NCBI GenBank assembly: GCA_003105285.1
Contig: PQAN01000124.1
Location: 1-11,046, forward strand
DNA from: Methylocystaceae bacterium
GTDB lineage: Bacteria; Pseudomonadota; Alphaproteobacteria; Rhizobiales; Beijerinckiaceae
Reading direction: 5' to 3'
Length of the DNA: 11,046 nt
Shown: one piece after another, positions 7,062 through 11,046 of the stretch
Position numbering within the stretch: the stretch's first letter is position 1
How the letters are laid out: every line of letters starts with the position of its first letter
Program-made: the position numbers and the translations under genes
Notes under the pieces: model-generated
Databases searched by the model: none
What the model was told of the DNA's origin: nothing
Seen by the model: the letters and a program-made list of their open reading frames with translations, nothing else

Positions 7062-7289
7062 TCAGAGGCCGCCCAGCAAGCCGCCGAGCGCGGCGGTGAC
7101 GCCGGTCAGGAGGCTGCCCACGAGGTTGACCACGCCGCCGACAATACCGGTGACCGCGCCGAGGACGCCGGTCAGAATGCCGCCCAGATCGAGGCCGCCC
7201 AGAAGGCCGCCCGTGACGCCGCCGCTGACGAAGCCGATTTCTTCGTTGGTCAATTCACGCATGGTGTTCGACTCGTGCGTTGATTTCAT
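7062..7289 (-). CDS. Double-glycine leader precursor peptide, bacteriocin/microcin-like
   Basis: A 75-residue precursor. Its leader contains MRELTNEEIGFVSGG (residues 10-24), which matches the double-glycine leader consensus (MRELxxxEIxxVSGG) cut after GG by C39-peptidase ABC exporters. The predicted 51-residue core begins VTGGLLGGLD. It is extremely rich in glycine (17) and leucine (13), has one charged residue (Asp), no Cys and no aromatic residue, and shows repeated Gly-Gly and GxxxG spacing typical of glycine zippers. Such peptides usually act at membranes as bacteriocins or as hydrophobic secreted peptides. I chose the ATG at 7289 because GGAG sits 9 bases upstream; an ATG at 7262 would start exactly at the leader consensus but has no obvious ribosome site. 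No immunity gene, C39 exporter or modification enzyme is visible nearby. A very weak promoter pair (TTGCCT, 17 bases, TAGATC) lies at 7395-7367. Activity is not shown by sequence. Confidence 0.82.
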   Translation of the reverse strand: MKSTHESNTMRELTNEEIGFVSGGVTGGLLGGLDLGGILTGVLGAVTGIVGGVVNLVGSLLTGVTAALGGLLGGL

Positions 7290-7290
7290 T

Positions 7291-7309
7291 TTGACACACT
7301 CCGTGTAAA
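7291..7309 (-). promoter_or_regulatory. Small hairpin presenting the ribosome site of the peptide gene
   Basis: In the minus-strand transcript TTTACAC and GTGTCAA can pair (four bp, one mismatch, two bp), leaving GGAGT in the loop. GGAG is the ribosome site for the ATG at 7289. The stem is weak, so a regulatory effect is speculative; the site mainly supports the choice of start. Confidence 0.3.
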
Positions 7310-7742
7310 AGGCGTTCGAATACTTGTTTCGAGAATGCCGGCGTAAAAAGCATCGCCGACCAGCTCGATCTAGAGCATGTTGCATGACAAGGCAATGACG
7401 AAATTCAATGAGACCTGTGGGATAACATGAGAAAGCAGGGCGGACGGCCATGCGGCGGGAGCCGACTTCCGCCTGTCGACGCCGGCGAGAAACTCAGGGC
7501 GGAGTCCTCGCGAGCTTGCTATGCGGCGATCGAAACGCGGAGAGTGATGCGCCTCTCGGGTCGTGGGGCCGAGTAAAGACAACTCCGGGCCGACGCTTTC
7601 GGTCCGTCCAAGGCGCGAAAGTCGGGTCTGGGCATGGACTTCGAAAGCGGGAGGCCTGCGGACGCCGCTGTTCGTCACGAGAGCGCGTCGACGTCTTCAG
7701 GCGCTCGAAATGCGCAGAAGCGCCCTGACCCCCGAAGCGGCT

Positions 7743-7771
7743 TTGACATCGCCGCTATCGTCACTTATGGA
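7743..7771 (+). promoter_or_regulatory. Candidate sigma-70-type promoter for the methyltransferase operon
   Basis: A perfect TTGACA (7743-7748) is followed after 17 bases by TATGGA (7766-7771, three of six to consensus). It lies about 48 bases upstream of the ATG at 7819, in a locally AT-richer stretch, a good distance for a short leader. Confidence 0.5.
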
Positions 7772-7818
7772 TATTGTAACGGAAGATCAATTACCTGTAT
7801 GAATTTGAGGATCGGCGC

Positions 7819-8739
7819 ATGGAGTCGAAGTTCAAGGTCACCGAGTGTGTCGTTTTCTTTTCGTTCTTCCGGATACGGCTCCGCCTATCCAATCCCGATC
7901 TCGTCGCTGGCGAAGCGATTTTGTCGGCGCAGTTGATTCCTCTCGCATCCGACGACAGGTTGGATCAACGCCTCGCCTTCGATCCAAATCATGTGATTGT
8001 CGAGGCGCTCATCGATCGGGCCGCTTTCCCGGAAGGCTATGATCTCGAGATTTTGACGAATAGGGGCAGGCATCGCGTCGGATGCAGTGAGCTCGTCGAA
8101 GTGGAGCGTCAAGAGCATGCGCGTTCGAGCATGGGCGAATTCCTGGCGATCCTGGACGGTTGGAAGGCGAGGAATCCGGGCCGGAAGCCAAAGGTGCTCG
8201 ATATCGGCGGACGGGCCCGCAGCGGCTATTTATTGTCCGAGCATCTGCTCGGCTGCGACGTGACCGTGCTCGACATCAGGGCCGACGCCGGGGTCGATGT
8301 GGTGGCGGACATCCACTCGATGAGCAATGCGCTCGAGCATGAGTCTTTCGACTTTCTCATTTCCGTGTCGGTGTTCGAGCATCTCGTAATGCCTTGGAAG
8401 GCCGCGATCGAGATCAACAAAGTATTGAAGCCCGGCGGGCTGGCGATGATCGTGACTCATCAGACCGTCGGCATGCACGACCTGCCGTGGGACTATTACC
8501 GGTTCTCGGACGAGAGCTGGAAAGGTCTTTTCAACGTCGCCACCGGCTTCGAGATCGTCACGACGGCGATGAATGATTTCGTGCGTGTCGTGCCCAATCA
8601 TTATTTCAATGTCGGCGAGGGCTACGAGAACGCGGGCGGATTTTACACCTCATCGGTCATCGCGCGCAAGTCGGGTTCGACACAGCTCGCCTGGCCGGTC
8701 GAAACGACGTCCATTGTATCGACAATGTACCCCGAATAG
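7819..8739 (+). CDS. Class I SAM-dependent methyltransferase in a glycan cluster
   Basis: A 306-residue cytoplasmic protein. Residues about 120-290 form a class I methyltransferase domain of the Methyltransf_11 kind: motif I VLDIGGRARSG (126-136), slightly off the usual GxGxG; second strand VLDIRAD with acidic D152 that would hold the SAM ribose; DFLISVSVFEHL (178-189), where EHL is typical of this group; and LKPGG (203-207). The first about 115 residues (with a hydrophobic patch CVVFFSFF at 10-17) match nothing I know. The ATG at 7819 has GAGGA about 7 bases upstream. It is followed after 57 bp by a second methyltransferase and then an RgpF-like glycosyltransferase, so the likely substrate is a sugar, lipid-linked glycan or polysaccharide end. 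The exact acceptor cannot be told from sequence. Confidence 0.88.
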   Translation: MESKFKVTECVVFFSFFRIRLRLSNPDLVAGEAILSAQLIPLASDDRLDQRLAFDPNHVIVEALIDRAAFPEGYDLEILTNRGRHRVGCSELVEVERQEHARSSMGEFLAILDGWKARNPGRKPKVLDIGGRARSGYLLSEHLLGCDVTVLDIRADAGVDVVADIHSMSNALEHESFDFLISVSVFEHLVMPWKAAIEINKVLKPGGLAMIVTHQTVGMHDLPWDYYRFSDESWKGLFNVATGFEIVTTAMNDFVRVVPNHYFNVGEGYENAGGFYTSSVIARKSGSTQLAWPVETTSIVSTMYPE

Positions 8740-8796
8740 TCGTTGCCGCCAGCTCGTCAGATCTGCGTCTCGACGTCCCTCACAAGAGTGTAAGGC

Positions 8797-10188
8797 ATGC
8801 ATTGGCTCAACATAACCCACGAACCGCGTTTGCTCACTTGCGTCTACTGCGGACAGTCCGGCAGGTTTCGTCACGTCAAATCCTATTTCTACGAGAACGA
8901 GACGTTCTCCCTTCACGCGTGCTCGAAATGCAACAGTCTGATCTATGATCTGACAGACATCGACGCTCCGATCGTCTCGCAGGCCGATCTCGTCGGGACG
9001 GAGATAAGTCGCGAAGCGCGATGCGTGATCGAGACCGGCTTCTCGTCCTACCATGTCGCCGAATGCGCGCTGTCGACGCTGCCGGACATACCGGAGCACG
9101 AATTGAGAGATCACGTCTTTGTGGACGTCGGCGCCGGCATGGGCATGGCGTCCTATTTCGTGAAGACCTTGTTCGGATTGAAAACCGTCACTGTCGAGCC
9201 GTCGTACACGGGCAAGCTGGCGCAGGATATTCTCGGCTTGCACGTCTACCGAGCCTATTTCGAGAATCTGCCGAAAGAGGTTCTCGACGAACTCGCCAAC
9301 AAGCCCTGTCTGCTCCAGCTCAATTCTGTCATCGAGCACCTCGTCGACCCCGCCGCGGTGCTCGCCGACATGATCGATCGCGCGCAGGTGAAAGTGCTGG
9401 CCGCCGTCGTGCCGGACGGCATGGCGATGGACTTCGACTCTCCCTTCCTGAGCGCCTTGCCCTTTCTGGCGCCGCGCGATCATCGCCATCTGCCGTCCAA
9501 GCTCGGCATGGAACTCTTGCTGAAGCGCCTGGGCTTTCAATATGTTTCGGTCGAGGCCACCTACGGCCTCATCACCGGCGTCGGATCGCGGTCGCCGTTC
9601 CCGTTCCCGAGCGAACGGACGATCAAATTGGCGGAGCATGTCTTTCTCGAAAATCTGCTTCGCCATCCCAACCAATTGGTGGCCAGCGGCGGCGCATCGC
9701 GACTGCTGCCGACAGCTGTGATCAACAACAACGCGCCGCTGACGGCGCAGCTCGTCGCTTTTTTCCCTTACGAGGAGAAGAGCGCCGACATACTCGCGAA
9801 AGTGGCCGCTCGGTCATGGGACGATCTCCCGTTCCATCTCGGTCCGACTTGTTACTGGCTCGCTTACAACGCTTTGCGGGAGGGCCGAGTCGATGGCGCT
9901 CTCGCATTGCTCCAAATCTCGAAAGCCTTCGCCGATGTGATCGCGGACGACTATCCGACCCTGGCGATGACCGCTCTCGAGTTCAAATGGGCCGCGCTCC
10001 TCTTGGAATCCCAGACCCTTGCGGCGCAAGGGAAGGCGGCGGCGGCCGAAGCGCCGCTGCGCGCCATTCTCGATTCGAAATCGAATGCGAAACACGGCGC
10101 GCGGGCCTTGTATATCCGCCAGGCCGAGACCGACCTGAAGGCTCTGCGGACGAGAGCCGAAGACGCGCGATTGAGCGCGATAGCCTGA
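8797..10188 (+). CDS. Zinc-ribbon SAM-dependent methyltransferase with C-terminal helical extension
   Basis: A 463-residue protein. Two CxxC pairs near the start (C15/C18 and C42/C45) form a likely zinc ribbon, as in sugar C-methyltransferases of the TylC3/NovU type. The methyltransferase domain (about 100-290) shows motif I VDVGAGMG (109-116), a second strand VTVEPS with acidic E134, and LNSVIEHLVDP (175-185), close to Methyltransf_23 proteins. Residues about 340-455 are helical and alanine-rich, with LAYNALREGRVDGALALLQ and a later AAAAEAPLRAIL block, resembling a short TPR-like tail. The start ATG has GAG and AAGG just upstream. It lies 57 bp after the first methyltransferase and 76 bp before the RgpF-like gene, in one apparent operon. 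Modification of a nucleotide sugar or nascent surface glycan is likely; the acceptor and methylated atom are unknown. Confidence 0.87.
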   Translation: MHWLNITHEPRLLTCVYCGQSGRFRHVKSYFYENETFSLHACSKCNSLIYDLTDIDAPIVSQADLVGTEISREARCVIETGFSSYHVAECALSTLPDIPEHELRDHVFVDVGAGMGMASYFVKTLFGLKTVTVEPSYTGKLAQDILGLHVYRAYFENLPKEVLDELANKPCLLQLNSVIEHLVDPAAVLADMIDRAQVKVLAAVVPDGMAMDFDSPFLSALPFLAPRDHRHLPSKLGMELLLKRLGFQYVSVEATYGLITGVGSRSPFPFPSERTIKLAEHVFLENLLRHPNQLVASGGASRLLPTAVINNNAPLTAQLVAFFPYEEKSADILAKVAARSWDDLPFHLGPTCYWLAYNALREGRVDGALALLQISKAFADVIADDYPTLAMTALEFKWAALLLESQTLAAQGKAAAAEAPLRAILDSKSNAKHGARALYIRQAETDLKALRTRAEDARLSAIA

Positions 10189-10264
10189 GTCGAGCGGGCC
10201 CCAGCCCGTCATCTTCCTGCGTGCGGCGGATTACCGGTGTCTACAGCCCATGGAGACGATCCAT

Positions 10265-11046
10265 ATGCGCACGAATCATACAGGTTTCTTCGATCGGGTC
10301 GACGACAGGCTGGTTCGAGGCTGGGCAATTTCCGTCGGGCAGGATGGCCGCAACGGCATCGTCGATGTGTTCATCGACGATCGATTCGTCTCGCGGCTAT
10401 GCGCGGACGAATTTCGCGCGGATGTCAAAGAACGCGGATACCGAGACGGCTTCACGGGCTTCAGCTTTGAAATACCCGAAGAGTTTTGCGACGACCTCCC
10501 GCATGTCATCGACATCCGCCACAGCGAAACCAACGAATCGCTCGGCAATTCGCCGAGAACCTTCAAACGGCCGTCCGCCGCCCAGGCCAAGCTCGACGAG
10601 AAGCGTCGCTGGTGCAATGAAAATGTCGTCTTCGAAAACAAGATCGACGACCGCTTCGTCCAAAGCCTGAAGACCCGCCGCAAGCTCGCAATCTTCGGCA
10701 CTTATCATGAGCTGCCCTCTTATTTCAGATATCATCGCGCCATTCTGGAGAGCCTGACCGACGCCGGCTTTACGGTCTTGATCGTTCATGCGGCGAGCAG
10801 ATATCGTCATGAGCTGGCGTCGGTGGAGAGTCCCGATTGCTTCGTCGTGCTCAAACGCAACATCGGATATGATTTCGGATCATATGCCGTCGGTCTCTTC
10901 GCCGCCTGCGATTGGCTGCATCTGGTCGACGAATTATTGCTGCTCAACGACAGCGTGATTCAGATTTCGGACAATCTCGCGCCGATGATCGCGCGGTTCC
11001 GCACCTTGGACGCCGATGTCGTTTCATGCACGGACAGTTTCGAACG
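10265..11046 (+). CDS. Rhamnan synthesis F (RgpF-like) glycosyltransferase, N-terminal part (cut by window edge)
   Basis: 260 codons are visible and the frame stays open at the right edge. Residues about 5-100 form a small domain (GFFDRVDDRLVRGWAIS ... GFTGFSFEIPEEF) of the kind often placed in front of alphaproteobacterial glycosyltransferases. From about 135 the RgpF family follows: RRKLAIFGTYHELPSYFRYH, then RNIGYDFGSY (198-207) and LLLNDS (ending about 230), the clearest signature of the family. Such proteins take part in building rhamnose-rich surface polysaccharides and O-antigens in the cytoplasm or at its membrane. I chose the ATG at 10265 because GGAG lies 9 bases upstream; the in-frame ATG at 10250 has no ribosome site. 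It follows the zinc-ribbon methyltransferase by 76 bp. The catalytic remainder and the sugar used lie outside the window. Confidence 0.9.
   Translation, partial: MRTNHTGFFDRVDDRLVRGWAISVGQDGRNGIVDVFIDDRFVSRLCADEFRADVKERGYRDGFTGFSFEIPEEFCDDLPHVIDIRHSETNESLGNSPRTFKRPSAAQAKLDEKRRWCNENVVFENKIDDRFVQSLKTRRKLAIFGTYHELPSYFRYHRAILESLTDAGFTVLIVHAASRYRHELASVESPDCFVVLKRNIGYDFGSYAVGLFAACDWLHLVDELLLLNDSVIQISDNLAPMIARFRTLDADVVSCTDSFE

Larger units (their letters stand above)
7290..7818. other. Divergent intergenic region between the peptide gene and the glycan genes
   Basis: 529 bp separating the minus-strand block from the plus-strand block. Frames on both strands are low-quality and Arg/Ser-rich; I see no gene. 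It should hold the promoters for both directions. The clearest is at 7743-7771 for the plus-strand methyltransferase. There is no repeat, integrase remnant or tRNA edge that would mark a transfer boundary. Confidence 0.6.

Noticed and set aside
6768..7283. Plus-strand Ala-rich frame resembling a helical stress protein
   Set aside because: The Ala/Glu pattern mirrors the GCC-rich codons of the glycine peptide on the other strand; the minus frame has a precise GG leader and a ribosome site.
8650..9675. Minus-strand frame of 341 codons
   Set aside because: Antisense of the zinc-ribbon methyltransferase; rich in Arg, His and Asp with no domain.
9021..10670. Plus-strand frame of 549 codons
   Set aside because: Out-of-frame reading through two real genes; Arg/Ser-rich and featureless.
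10276..10810. Minus-strand frames over the right end
   Set aside because: Antisense of the RgpF-like gene, whose plus frame is open to the window edge and carries the family signature.
1..11046. CRISPR array, tRNA or rRNA gene, insertion sequence or integrase
   Set aside because: No regularly spaced repeats, cloverleaf sequences, transposase motifs or terminal inverted repeats with target duplications were seen on reading either strand.

Overview
The window looks like chromosomal DNA of a GC-rich alphaproteobacterium. The high third-position GC, the long antisense reading frames, the Gram-negative TolC-type channel and the glycan gene types all fit. A Hyphomicrobiales or Methylocystaceae-like host is my guess only; no marker settles the genus.

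Layout. Positions 1-716 (minus) hold the N-terminal third of threonyl-tRNA synthetase. A gene-free stretch follows, with strong GC-rich hairpins (717-1231). From 1232 to 7289 every convincing gene lies on the minus strand. Read in transcription order they are: a 75-residue precursor peptide with a textbook double-glycine leader and a glycine/leucine core (7289-7062); a doubtful small ORF (6970-6743); an unusual protein joining an ABC-type ATPase to a dual-specificity phosphatase (6739-5315); a TolC-family outer-membrane channel (4985-3513); a bitopic protein with an acidic N-terminal half and a charged helical C-terminus (3135-1813); and a small Roadblock/LC7-like protein (1645-1232). From 7819 to the right edge three plus-strand genes form part of a surface-polysaccharide cluster: two methyltransferases of different build and the start of a rhamnan-synthesis F (RgpF-like) glycosyltransferase cut by the window edge.

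How they may work together. The GG-leader peptide and the TolC channel are two ends of a bacteriocin/microcin-type export route. The usual inner-membrane peptidase-ABC exporter and the HlyD-type adaptor are absent from the window. In their place is a soluble ATPase with an altered signature motif fused to a phosphatase, and a bitopic protein of unknown role. The best candidate for an undescribed system is therefore the 1232-7289 block, centred on the ATPase-phosphatase fusion next to a secreted-peptide precursor. That these genes act together is inferred from order and strand only; the gaps between them (about 170-380 bp) do not show a single tight operon.
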